From Zelonia costaricensis (Eukaryota > Euglenozoa > Kinetoplastea > Trypanosomatida > Trypanosomatidae): a stretch of 64,000 bases of DNA. A model generated the notes under the pieces. It was not told the origin of the DNA, did not search any database, and was given only the letters and a program-made list of their open reading frames with translations. The stretch's first letter is position 1. The number at the start of each line of letters is the position of its first letter. A program made the translations under genes and the position numbers. The stretch is taken from positions 1-64,000 of the forward strand of contig JASAOO010003564.1 of NCBI GenBank assembly GCA_030849075.1. Reading direction: 5' to 3'. Of this stretch, positions 20,408-30,500 are shown one piece after another.

Positions 20408-20629
20408 ATGGACGCTGCATCGCTCGAGGACCAGGACCTGGCCATGGCCTCGCGCGAAAGCGCCATGCACGCCACCAGCATCCAGAACGAGGCCTACCGG
20501 CAGGCACTGAGTGAGCTCGCTGGGGAGCTCTACGTGGAGGCGTACAAGGACTCCATGCAAGCGGCGCTGCGCAAGTACGCCGCACAATGGAAGCTGAGCG
20601 GAAGCAACAGCAGTGGCGACGCCAGCTAA
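20408..20629 (+). CDS. Small hypothetical protein (73 aa)
   Basis: A 73-residue acidic, Ala-rich protein predicted to be almost entirely helical. It starts MDAASLEDQDLAMASRES and has one amphipathic stretch at about 27-60. No known motif, signal peptide or membrane segment is visible. In favour of a real gene: it has its own upstream pyrimidine tract, the ATG at 20408 is the first after a candidate AG, its codons end in G or C as in neighbouring genes, and it sits in its own spacer on the transcribed strand. The same frame is open further upstream, but that part crosses the pyrimidine tract and CA run and is not coding-like. The function is unknown. Confidence 0.6.
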   Translation: MDAASLEDQDLAMASRESAMHATSIQNEAYRQALSELAGELYVEAYKDSMQAALRKYAAQWKLSGSNSSGDAS

Positions 20630-21124
20630 GGCCCTGCGTCTTGTGCCAGACCTCACGGCCTCTCTCCTCGAGTAACTGCTATGTTCGCGTGTGGTTGCAC
20701 GTCGCGAATGTTCTAACACTGCTAGGGAAAAAAAGAAAGTACGCGGCGCTCTGCGGAGGGAGGGGCTCATCGCAGACGCTACTCCCATCCCCGTTGATGA
20801 GTGCGGAGGGACAGCCAGTGGCGCACGTCGCGACCGCCGTCTGGTCGATAGTGAAGGTTATTGTCCAGTGACTACCAGGCCCGTTCCGCCCCTCTCGTTA
20901 TTCCTCCTCCTCCTCATCTACAAACGCATCTTGGCGACCTTTCCCCGTCCTCCTCTGGCAATGCGTTGCCGTTGCCGCCACCGACACCATCACCACCATC
21001 CCCCCCCTCCCCCTCCTACCGCATTCCACAAGGCAACGGTGCGTTGTGGTGTACGCCAACCTCCAGCGCCTGCGTCCGAGACGGAGAAGTTGACAGCGTC
21101 GCCGGTGTAGCGCGCTTGCAGGCC
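20630..21124. other. Intergenic region
   Basis: The frame of the next gene stays open back to 20861 but has no in-frame ATG before 21125, and the extra stretch is Pro/Ser-rich because it reads through pyrimidine tracts. I therefore treat it as untranslated. A C-rich tract at 20995-21020 followed by AG at 21031-21032 is the candidate acceptor. Confidence 0.6.
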
Positions 21125-23743
21125 ATGCTCTATCATGTCCCCTACGTGCAGCCTCCGCCCTCGCCCGCTGAGGGAGACAGCACGGAGGTGTGCATGCGCT
21201 GGCTAAACTACGCGTGCGCCCTGCTGAACCCCGACCGGCAGCTGCACCGCGCTGTGCAAGTGGAAGAGATGCAGGCCCTGGTGCGCAGCGCGCCGCCGCC
21301 GCCGCCGGTGCTGCAGGAGGAGTGGAGCACGCGTGTGTGGGCCATGCCCGGGGAGCCACACCTCGTGTACCTCCTCCGCTGCCTCGCACACCAGGGTGGG
21401 CTGACACTCCTCGCACCGAACTTTGCAGTCCCGGCGCCGTGTGCGCCAGGAGCTGCGGATGCCGTCGTGGCGGCGTGGGACGAGCGGAGCGACCCTGGTG
21501 CCCCTCGCCTCTTCTGGGAGCGCTGTGTCGTGGCTGGAGTTCGGGTCGAGCCGGTGAGCCGGAACCTGCTGCAGGTCGGCTGGGACACCCAGCCGTGCCC
21601 CTACTGTGTCGACACGGACGCCACAGCCGCTGCTCCGCTGCCGCAGCAGCAGCAGCACAATCGGGCGAGCGCGCTGCCGCTTCTGTACGGTGGCTCGCAC
21701 TGCGATCGGTGCGGCACTCCGCTGCCTCTCGCACCGGCGTGGACTCGAGCGCTTTACCTCGTGTTGCAGCGCCACGACCGCCGTCGCGTTGCTGCCGTCG
21801 CGTACGGGGAGGCAGTCCACGGCCACCTGCGTCTCGGTGCGCTTGTGGACGCGCTGCTGTACACGTCGGCCACGGAGCAGCGCGAGCCGCTCCTGGTCGT
21901 GCACGCCGCCGCCCCTGCCAGCGGAGTGATGAACACGAGGGCGCAAGGCGTGCTGTACCTCGCCGCACACGTGGGGTGCGATGAGCGCCACCTGGCACTA
22001 CACCAGAAACCGTCAAAGACCTGCTCGCCAGACCTTTTGGAGCTGGCAAGCCGCACGGCGCCGCAGCTGCAAGGCCAGACGCACGTGAAACGCCTGCTTC
22101 TTCTCGTGGTGCTGCACACCATCTACCACACCGCGCACCCGACGCCTGCAGATGGCGAAGAGGATGGAGGCGCCGCGGTGCCGCAGCTGCAGCCATGGCA
22201 CCCCCTTCACCTCCTCCTTGTTGGATCGGCCAAGACGGGCAAGAGCGCGCTGCTGCGCGACGTCGCCCTTCTGCTCGGGCCCGTTGCGGAGGTGATCGAC
22301 TCCACTGTCGTGCGTGTGTGCGGCGGTGGCGGCACCCCGTCCTCGTCGCTTGCCGCCGCCGTGCATCCAGTGCGCCGCAAGGCCGTGCTCATGGCAGGTG
22401 CCGGCATGACGGCTACCACCACGTTGCTGCTCGATGAGCTTCCCTCGCTCACCGCTGCAGGGAGCAGCGGCAGCTCTGGTGGGGGCGGCGGGGCTGCATC
22501 GGCGACGACAGCGCTGCTGCTCGAGGCACTGGAGCGCGGATGTGGGTGCGTGGTGTCTGGCGATGGAGCCGAGACGAACGGGAGCGCGGCGGCGAGCGGG
22601 GCGCCACATCCGCACCCGCTGCCGTGCAGCATTGTCGCCGCGAGTGGGGAAGAAAGCGCCGCGGCAGCGCAGCTGACGCCGTTCTTCTCCCTCGTTGCGG
22701 CTGTGGTCCCGACGCACTCGTTGGACGACACGGCCGTGATCAGCCAGGACGTGGTCGCCGCCTCACGCGCACGGGCCTCGCAGAGCCGCTCGCACTCACG
22801 CAGTTGCAGCGCGGGCGAGAGCGGTGCGTTGTCGCAGCGCCACGGCGACTCGGGCTCACAACAGCGGCCCCCACAATACCGCAACGCCGACGGGGCCACG
22901 TCTGCCGTGGAGCGGCTGACGCACGCGGATGTCTGCCGTCTCGTCCGCGACGCCGCAGGGCCGCAGGTGCTGAGCCGCGCGCTGAGTCCCGCGGTGTGCT
23001 ACGCCGCGTACATGGACAAGCTTGTCGACTGCGTCGCACTCGTGGAGGAAGCCCTGCCGCCTGCTTGCTCCACGCTGCCGCCTCCCGCGTCATGCCGCGG
23101 GCGACGCGTTGTCGGCGACGAAGGCGCTGCGACAGGTGCATGGCGCGCCACCCCGCTCGTCTTTCACAAGCATCTGCGCGTCCTGCAGAGTCTCTCGCGG
23201 GCGCGGCTGATGCTCGAGCCGGCAGCGTGCGTTTGCGAGCTCGGGTTGACGCCGCAGATGCGCGACGAGGTGTGGGAGTTGTACCGTGGTCACCTCGTTG
23301 CGTGCGCCGATCTCGTGCAGCGACGCCACGGTGGTCAAAGCGGCAGGGGCGGCGGCGCCTCGAGTGAGTGCGGCGCGCTCGCAGGCCCGCATTGTACCCC
23401 CGCGCGGCCCGGCGCGGCATTCCCAGATGTTGCTGCGTACACATCAGCCGGCAGCTTTCAAGGTGGCATGTGGCAGAGCCCTCCGCGTCGAAGCGCCGGT
23501 GCGCCCCTTCGCAGATTGTCCAGGAAGCAGTGCCGCCTCCGCTTCGTGGAGGAGCTGCAGCAGCGTCTGCGCGTCTCGTGCGCGCCGGAGCGCGACGCAG
23601 CCGTGCCGTGTGCGGAGGTGGAGGAGCTCTTCACGAGGCTCGGTGGTGGGGCCGCTTTTGGAGATCCGCTTGATGTCATCATGAGCCAGATGCAGCACGA
23701 GGGCTTCGTGCTGCGCCGCCCCGGCGGATGGCGCCCCGTGTGA
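21125..23743 (+). CDS. Divergent MCM-family AAA+ ATPase (MCM8/MCM9-like)
   Basis: An 872-residue protein read from the first in-frame ATG. The N-terminal half contains two CxxC pairs (CPYC and CDRC) about 40 residues apart, as in the MCM zinc-binding subdomain. The AAA+ core starts with a helix, QGQTHVKRLLLLVVL, like the conserved MCM helix before the P-loop. The Walker A is GSAKTGKS (where MCMs have GDPGxAKS), the Walker B is TTLLLDEL and a sensor-1-like CSIVAASGEE follows. The usual MCM arginine-finger motif SRFD is replaced by TPFFS, so the ATPase is probably altered. A helical lid and a C-terminal winged-helix-like region (about the last 75 residues) complete the MCM plan. MCM proteins are replicative or repair helicases. 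This one is too divergent to be MCM2-7, so MCM8/9-like is the best guess. Confidence 0.7.
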   Translation: MLYHVPYVQPPPSPAEGDSTEVCMRWLNYACALLNPDRQLHRAVQVEEMQALVRSAPPPPPVLQEEWSTRVWAMPGEPHLVYLLRCLAHQGGLTLLAPNFAVPAPCAPGAADAVVAAWDERSDPGAPRLFWERCVVAGVRVEPVSRNLLQVGWDTQPCPYCVDTDATAAAPLPQQQQHNRASALPLLYGGSHCDRCGTPLPLAPAWTRALYLVLQRHDRRRVAAVAYGEAVHGHLRLGALVDALLYTSATEQREPLLVVHAAAPASGVMNTRAQGVLYLAAHVGCDERHLALHQKPSKTCSPDLLELASRTAPQLQGQTHVKRLLLLVVLHTIYHTAHPTPADGEEDGGAAVPQLQPWHPLHLLLVGSAKTGKSALLRDVALLLGPVAEVIDSTVVRVCGGGGTPSSSLAAAVHPVRRKAVLMAGAGMTATTTLLLDELPSLTAAGSSGSSGGGGGAASATTALLLEALERGCGCVVSGDGAETNGSAAASGAPHPHPLPCSIVAASGEESAAAAQLTPFFSLVAAVVPTHSLDDTAVISQDVVAASRARASQSRSHSRSCSAGESGALSQRHGDSGSQQRPPQYRNADGATSAVERLTHADVCRLVRDAAGPQVLSRALSPAVCYAAYMDKLVDCVALVEEALPPACSTLPPPASCRGRRVVGDEGAATGAWRATPLVFHKHLRVLQSLSRARLMLEPAACVCELGLTPQMRDEVWELYRGHLVACADLVQRRHGGQSGRGGGASSECGALAGPHCTPARPGAAFPDVAAYTSAGSFQGGMWQSPPRRSAGAPLRRLSRKQCRLRFVEELQQRLRVSCAPERDAAVPCAEVEELFTRLGGGAAFGDPLDVIMSQMQHEGFVLRRPGGWRPV

Positions 23744-24464
23744 CGCCGCGCCAAGCGGGCGGCGCATGCAAGACGCGGACAGCTTCGCGACCGTGCCCCG
23801 TTTCTCGATGGAGCTGCCCGTCTTTGTAGCGGATGGTGAGGGACCTGCCACCTGTGTAGACCTCTGCTGGTTCATTGGCGGCGCTACTCTGCTACAGCCC
23901 TGCTACTACTTTTTCCCGAGAATTCTACAACACACACACACGGCTGCTGTGGTGGAACCAGAGGCTCGATGAGAAGGTTTCAAAGCTGTGCCGAGCCTCT
24001 CAAGGCGTCTGGGTGTCACGACTATTGCGATGACCCACGTCCCCCCTCCCCCTTCCTCGCGTATTGACCGCCTGCTTGGCACGGCCCTCCTACCGATGCT
24101 GCTGCTGCCTTCCCTCCCTGCTCCTTCCCTTCTTCCTGAACGGCGTGCCTCCTCACAAGCGTCAACGTTTGCAATAGAGTCCGTCTTGTACGCGTTGCCA
24201 CACGCGGTCCTGCAGAAACGCACGTCGATCATCTTTTTTGCCTGGTCGTAGTTTTATCGCTTGCACCCCGTAGCGCACTCCGACACACAAACACCAAAAC
24301 AAGCCTGCGCCTTTCGTCGAGGCGGTGTCTTCATCCGACTGAACGTTGCTCTCCCGCTTGCCCACCCCCCCCACCCCCTCCAACTCTGCTGTGCACACAC
24401 ACGCACCCCTCGCTTCTTTCTTCCCTTTGGCTTTCCCCGCCCGACTACACTGTTGGCCCTCGTA
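23744..24464. other. Intergenic region
   Basis: No gene recognised. A pyrimidine-rich block at 24402-24440 precedes the ABC transporter gene; the exact acceptor is unclear. A short (CA)n run lies at about 23930-23940. Confidence 0.6.
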
Positions 24465-26588
24465 ATGCCTTCGCCAGCGCGACCCACTGACCGCGCCGAT
24501 GCGAGGCTGCTGCGCAGCGCGTCGCCGCCGGTGAACTCCCCCCGCCCCACATCACCGCAGTCGCAGCCGCCCGCGTCGGCGCCCCGCAAGACGGTGCTGA
24601 CGTGGCAGGACGTCTCCTACACGGTGGGCAGCGCCGCCGGCGGGGACGAACGGACGCTGCTGCGCCACGTCTCCGGCTACGTGCAGAGCGGCGAGATGCT
24701 CGCCGTGCTCGGGCCGTCGGGTGCTGGCAAAACGACACTGCTGGACATTCTGGCACAGCGCAAGTCGGCTGACACGGGCCGCACCAGCGGCACGATACTC
24801 CTTGACGGGGCTCCGGTCGATAGGGCCGACTTCCGGCACCGCACCGGGTACGTGCAGCAGGACGACCTCATGCACAGCTACGTGACGGTTGAGGAGGCGG
24901 TCCGCTTCTCCGCCACCCTGCGCACCCCGCCCACCGTCTCCGCAGAGGAGCTGGACCTGCGCGTCGCGCGGGTGCTCCGGCTGCTGGGGATCGACCATGT
25001 GCAGCACAGCTGCATCGGCAACGCCCTCGTCCGCGGCGTCAGCGGTGGGGAGCGGAAGCGGTGCGCGGTGGCGGCGGAGATGGTGACCTCGCCCGCGCTC
25101 CTGTTCCTCGACGAGCCGACAACCGGTCTGGACACCTTCACCGCGCTGCACCTGCTGACGATGCTGCGCGCTCTGTCCCGGTCTGGTGTGGCGGTGGTCT
25201 TCTCTATTCACCAGCCCCGCTCCCGCATCTACGACGCATTCGACCGGGTGCTGCTGCTCAATGGGGTCGGCGAGGCGGCCTACTTCGGCCCCGCCACCGA
25301 GGCGGTCACGTTTTTGACAGAGATCGGCCTCGTCCCTGCCCGCCCAATCAACCCCGCCGACTATTTGATCGACGCCGTCTCGGTCCTGCCGCCGGAGGAG
25401 GAGGCCTGGCTACTGCAGCGCCGCGTCGCCGGCACCGTGGCGGAGGAGACGCCAGCAGCACCGGCAACTGCGATGACGTCGGACGGGAGCGCCCAGGGCT
25501 GCTCCGTCCCGACCTCGGCGAGCTCCAAGGACGGCTGGGACGCGCTGGCCGTGTCGGCGCCGACGCAAGGTCGCGACATCGCTGCCGCCTTCGCTTCCAT
25601 GCGTCTGCCGGCTGTGCTGCAGCAGATCGACGTTCTCTGCCTCGCCGCACGCGGCGCGGCATCGGCGCCGCAGGACGGCGGCAGCGTTGACGTTGGCGAC
25701 CCGGTGGGCGCCGGTGGGGCGTCGAAGCCGGTATACTACCGCAGCTGGTGGACGCAGGTGCGGTGCATTGCGCTGCGCTACCTGCGCAACCGCCGCCGCG
25801 ACCCTGTGGCAACCTACGTGTCCATCACATCAGCCATCGTATTTGCCTTTCTCACCGGCACCATCTACTACCAGGTGGGTGACTCGCAGGACAGCATTCG
25901 CAGCCGCATGGGCGTGCTTTTCTTCATCATGATGATCAGCACCTTCTCCTCGCTCGGCAGCCTCGAGATGTTCCTGACGGACCGCGCCATCTACGCCCGT
26001 GAGCATTGCAACGGCATGTACAGCACCTCGGCCTACTACGTTGGCAAGGTCATTCAGGACGTGCCGATCGGCGTGCTGGTGAACACCGCCTTCAACCTCA
26101 TCGTGTACCTCCTCGTCGGTCTGCAGCTCACCCTCGTCAAGTTCCTCGTCTTCAACACGGTCGGCGCGCTTGTCATGCTGAACAGCTACGCGCTCTGCCT
26201 GCTCACGTCGAACGTGGCCAGGGACTACTCCACGGCGAACATTCTCACCTCGCTCTTGCTGGTGCTGTACCTGCTGCCAACGGGTGGCATGCTGGTGAGC
26301 CTCAACAGCATTCCGCTGGTCTGGCGCTGGATCAAGCACGTCTCCTTTGTGCGCTTCGCCTTCTCGGTGCTCGTCGCGAATGAGTTCGACGGGCTCACTT
26401 TGGTGTGTGACGTCGGCAACGCCAGTGTCACGCCCTGCGTCACCTCTGGCACGGCCTACGCGGTATCGCAGGGCATGTACGCGAGCGACGTGTGGCCGCA
26501 CCTCCTCATCGTGGTGCTCAGCATGACCGTCTACCTCCTCCTGGGCTACGTCGCCCTGCGCCGGTGGCGCTCCGCGGAGGGCAAGTAG
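24465..26588 (+). CDS. ABCG-family half-transporter
   Basis: A 707-residue protein with the reverse ABCG layout: nucleotide-binding domain first, membrane domain second. The Walker A is GPSGAGKTTLL (about residue 84), the signature is VSGGERKR (about 192), the Walker B is LLFLDEPTTGLD (about 210-221), and the H-loop region is SIHQPRSRI. The C-terminal part (about 430-705) has six hydrophobic segments, as in ABCG half-transporters, which work as homo- or heterodimers. The substrate cannot be read from sequence; lipids, sterols or drugs are typical for the family. Met1 at 24465 is the first ATG of the frame. The first 45 residues are Pro/Ser-rich and probably cytosolic. The linker at about 315-425 is low in complexity, Ala/Ser-rich and likely flexible. 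Confidence 0.93.
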   Translation: MPSPARPTDRADARLLRSASPPVNSPRPTSPQSQPPASAPRKTVLTWQDVSYTVGSAAGGDERTLLRHVSGYVQSGEMLAVLGPSGAGKTTLLDILAQRKSADTGRTSGTILLDGAPVDRADFRHRTGYVQQDDLMHSYVTVEEAVRFSATLRTPPTVSAEELDLRVARVLRLLGIDHVQHSCIGNALVRGVSGGERKRCAVAAEMVTSPALLFLDEPTTGLDTFTALHLLTMLRALSRSGVAVVFSIHQPRSRIYDAFDRVLLLNGVGEAAYFGPATEAVTFLTEIGLVPARPINPADYLIDAVSVLPPEEEAWLLQRRVAGTVAEETPAAPATAMTSDGSAQGCSVPTSASSKDGWDALAVSAPTQGRDIAAAFASMRLPAVLQQIDVLCLAARGAASAPQDGGSVDVGDPVGAGGASKPVYYRSWWTQVRCIALRYLRNRRRDPVATYVSITSAIVFAFLTGTIYYQVGDSQDSIRSRMGVLFFIMMISTFSSLGSLEMFLTDRAIYAREHCNGMYSTSAYYVGKVIQDVPIGVLVNTAFNLIVYLLVGLQLTLVKFLVFNTVGALVMLNSYALCLLTSNVARDYSTANILTSLLLVLYLLPTGGMLVSLNSIPLVWRWIKHVSFVRFAFSVLVANEFDGLTLVCDVGNASVTPCVTSGTAYAVSQGMYASDVWPHLLIVVLSMTVYLLLGYVALRRWRSAEGK

Positions 26589-27563
26589 GCGGGCCCCAAA
26601 TACGCCTCCCCCGTTGCTCCGCGTTCTTCCTCTCCCCCCCCTCCCACCTCCACGTGTTGTGCTCGATTTGTTTCCTGTACAACTCTGTCACTTCAATGGT
26701 CTTCTTTCTTGTGTGTGTGTGTGTGGACTCTTGCGTGCGCCTGCTGTTTCCCTCCCCCCCCCCCTCCCCTCTTGGTGCGACGTTGTCTTGTATTCTCGCT
26801 TAACCGACTGGCCCCCCTTCACACCAGTGCACGCCGTCACCAGCCTCGGTTCGAGCAACCCTCCCCTCCCCTGATGCGTTCATGTGACGGTGGAAACGCG
26901 GTGGCGCGGTCTGTGAGCGGTGACTCTGAGAAGGTGTGTGCTCGCAGTCGTGTCAACGAAAACATGGAAACCAGCAACCCGATCTCCCATTGCTTAAGTG
27001 TACGCCGCGGACGACATGAACCGGGCGGAGCGGCCGCAGCCTCCAGTGCCTGCATAGCAAGGTTGTGAAGCACACGCAGGCCGCGGTGTGGCGCGAGGTC
27101 GTACCTCAACGCGCGGCTGATCATGGAGCGCCTCGTTGCTTCTCTTCGCCGCCCGCGACACTTGTGTAGTGCGCCCGTCACGTCTGCTCCCATTTGACGC
27201 ATCGCTGTGCCTCATCCTGTCACGTACACATACGCACGCGCCCTCCCCAATTTCATGTCCTTCCTCTTCCTTCACCATGCACTCATTACGCACCTTCTAG
27301 CTGGGTACGAACACGCCTGTGCTTTGGATCTGTCGATACGCTCCGTGTGGTTGAGGACCGCAGTTTGCCCCTTTCCTTGCCCTCTATCCCTCCCCCCCCT
27401 CCCGGCGCGGCGCGTGCTGGAGGCGGGGAATCCAGGACACAGCAAGAGAGCGGGAGAGGTGACGCAACAGCCGCCGCCCTGCCCTCCCCTCCCCTCCCCC
27501 CCCCTATCCGCGCACGGAAACGAACGGAAATCAGCTCCTCGTTGTCCACGAGAGACGAACTCT
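26589..27563. other. Intergenic region
   Basis: No gene recognised. It holds a short (GT)n run near 26711-26724 and C/T-rich blocks. The last, at 27478-27510, is followed by a candidate AG near 27532. The frame of the next gene is open from 27207 with an ATG at 27255, but that stretch reads through pyrimidine tracts and is not coding-like. Confidence 0.55.
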
Positions 27564-30500
27564 ATGGTCGTGATGAAGTCTGCACGTGACGAGAAGGGGG
27601 CCACGTCCGAGGCAGCGGCGCGCAAGGAGCGACGCGAGCAGCGCCGGCGCGCCCTCGGCGTCGACTGCGCTGACCGCCTCGTCTGGAAGGAGTGGGAGCC
27701 GGGGAAGGAGTACACACGCAAGATTCTTGTCAAGAACATCGACCGCGTCTCGCAGACGATCCAGTTTGCCCTGCCAACGAACCGCAGGACCTTCATTACG
27801 CCGTTCCCTGAGCCGATCACGCTTAGCAGCGGCGTGGCGCATGAGATCAGCATCTCCTTCCGGCCCACCGAGCTGCTCGAGCTGCGCGACTCCATCACGA
27901 TCACCGTCGAGGGCCGGGGCTCCTTCCAGGTGCACCTTGACTGCCTGACGCCCTACGCAAAGCTCACGCTGCCGCCCACGCACGACTTCGGCTACTGCGC
28001 CGTCGGCACCACCGCGCACGCGCAGGTGCAGGTGCGCAACACGGGCACGGCGCCCGTCGACTTCAGCTGGGAGGTGCCGGCGCCCTTCTGCATCCTGCCG
28101 ACCCACGCCATGCTGGACGAGGGTGAGACGATGCACATCACCCTCCTCTTCACCCCATCCGAGGCGTGCACGATGGTGGCACAGGCGGTGTGCCACCTCA
28201 CCGGGACCGACGACACCATCGCCTCCTTCAAAGTCTCGGGCATCGGCAAGCACCCGTACATTTGCTTCCAGGAGCCGTGCGCCGCGGAGGGGCTGCTCGT
28301 CGTGCAGATGGAGGCGCAGCAGAACAGCGCCGGCAACGGCTGCACCAAGACGGTGCACCTCTGCAACCCGTCGCCGGTACCCGTCACGGTGCGCATTCGC
28401 CGCGTTGACGAGAGCCTCCTGACGGCGTTCCGCGTGGAGGCGGAGGGCCAGCCCGCCGCCGCGGCCGCCACCGCCACCGCAGCCGCCGGTGGCCCCGCCG
28501 TGCCGGATGAGTTGAACGAGGAGGGCACCTTCATCGTGCCGCGGAGCACGGTGCAGCCAATCCGCATCACCTACACCCCAGGCGCCCCAGGCGTCATCGA
28601 CTTCAACACTTTCCAGATCGAGTGCGCGCAGGGGAACACGCTGCAGATGGAGCTGAGCGCGACCACCGTCGGGCCGCGCGTGACGGCGTCGACGAGCAGC
28701 CTCGACTACGGCGCCGTCAACCTCGAGCAGTTGCCGCCGGCGAAGCAGCGCACGCGGCACGTCACGCTGCAGAACCCGACGGCAACCGACGCCTCCTTCA
28801 CGTGGGTCGGTGCGTCGCCCGGTGCGGCCTTCACCGTGGAGCCGTGCACCGGGGTCGTGGCGGCGCAGTCGTCGGTGCAGGTGGCCGTCACCTTCCAGCC
28901 CACGCACCCCATCCTCTACTACCGCCGCCTGTACCTCCTCGTCGAGGGAGCGGCGGACGTGATCGGCGTCGACGTGCTGGGCGGCGCCTACACGAGCGCC
29001 ACGCGTCCCCCGATGCTCACGCTGGTGGACGTGGACGCTGCCCGCCTGCGCGCCGAGCGCGGCCTCGGCCTGCTGACGCCGGAGGAGCTCGCCAAGGTCG
29101 CCGAGGCCGCCGCCGCCGCCGTGCAGGACGAGACGCTCGACAGCTGGCACGCGCACGGGCAACACGGCGTGCGGCGCGATGCGGTGCCGGCGCCGACGGT
29201 GGATGTGTGGCGGCGTGTGGAGGAGGAGGTGCGCAGCCCGGGCGTCGTGCTGCACGGCTCGAAGCGCAAGGTGCGGCTGCCGCTGGGCAGCCTCGAGACA
29301 GCCAACGGCGCCGTCGCCATCGACACGCCCTTTGGCATCGATGCGAAGGCCCTCTACGTGTTTGGCAGCTCCGCCGCCGGTGGTGGTGGTGGTGGTGGTG
29401 GCTCGAGCGGGGAATCGCGCGCGCAGCTCGTGACTGTCATGAACACCTCCACCGCGCCTGCCATCGCCACGTGGAGCGTGCCGCCGGCGCAGGCGTGCCC
29501 GTACTCGGTGGCGCCGGCGCAGCAGCTTGTGCCGCCGCAGGGCTCCGCCGTCTTCCAGCTGCACTACAACGGCGGCGCCGGCGATGGCCAGCCGGCCGCC
29601 TGCACTCTCGAGTGCTACGTGAACTTCGAGTCCATGTCCGCCTTCTACCTGGCGCCCGACGGGTGCGTGCTGCCACCGCAGTGCTTTGCCGTCACGTGCA
29701 CGAGCGCGAGCGTCACCGCCACGGCGGCAACGAAGCAGAAGTCGGCGGCGGGTGGGCCCTCGATGCAGCAGCAGGGCAATGGCGTGGGGCAGATTCGCAT
29801 GCCGCGGCAGGTGTCCCTGCCCGCCTGCCGGCTCGGCGGGGCCTCCTACCAGGTCATCGCCGCGCACAACAAGGGTGCAGTGGCCGTGCGCTACGAGGTG
29901 GGCGGGGTCATGCTGAAGCACGTGAGCGCCGTTGAGATGCCGGTCGGCACGGTGGCGCTGGAGCCGGACAGCGCGACGGTCGCGGCAGTGGCGGCGGCGC
30001 GTGCCGCGAAGGTCGACTCGTCAGACGGCAACGACGCCATCTTCTCCGTGTACCCAACCGCCGGCGTCGTGCCGGCGCGGGGCCGCCAGCTGCTCGTCGT
30101 GAAGTTCAATCCACGCGAGATGGCGCAGTACGCCGCGACGGCGCCGCTGCTGTGGAACGGCGGCGCCGCGAGCTCGGCCGGCAACACGGCAGCAGGCGGC
30201 AATGCAGGCCCGTCGTCTGGCGCGGGCGGCGACACGACGTACCTCTCCCTTCTCGGGGAGGTGTGCATGCCGCAGCTGCAGTGGCGCCTCGGCGGCGAGG
30301 ACGCGGCGGCGCCGCTTGACGTGATCGCGTTTCCGCCCAGCTGCGTCACGGGCGAGGCGCAGCAGCGGGCGTGGATGCGCAACCCCACCGCGCTGCCTGT
30401 CGAGTTTCGCTTCGACACGTCGGCGACGCTGCTGGGCGTGCTGCGCATGGAGCCGGAGTGGGGCATCGTGCCGGGCGGGGCGCGGCTGCCCGTGACTCTC

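Noticed and set aside
20861..21124. N-terminal extension of the MCM-like protein
   Set aside because: No in-frame ATG before 21125; the stretch is Pro-rich because it translates polypyrimidine sequence.
27531..29921. Antisense open frame of about 800 residues opposite the CFAP65-like gene
   Set aside because: High-GC genes with G/C-ending codons leave the opposite strand open. The protein is Arg/His/Gly-rich, without motifs, and runs against the transcription direction of all neighbours.
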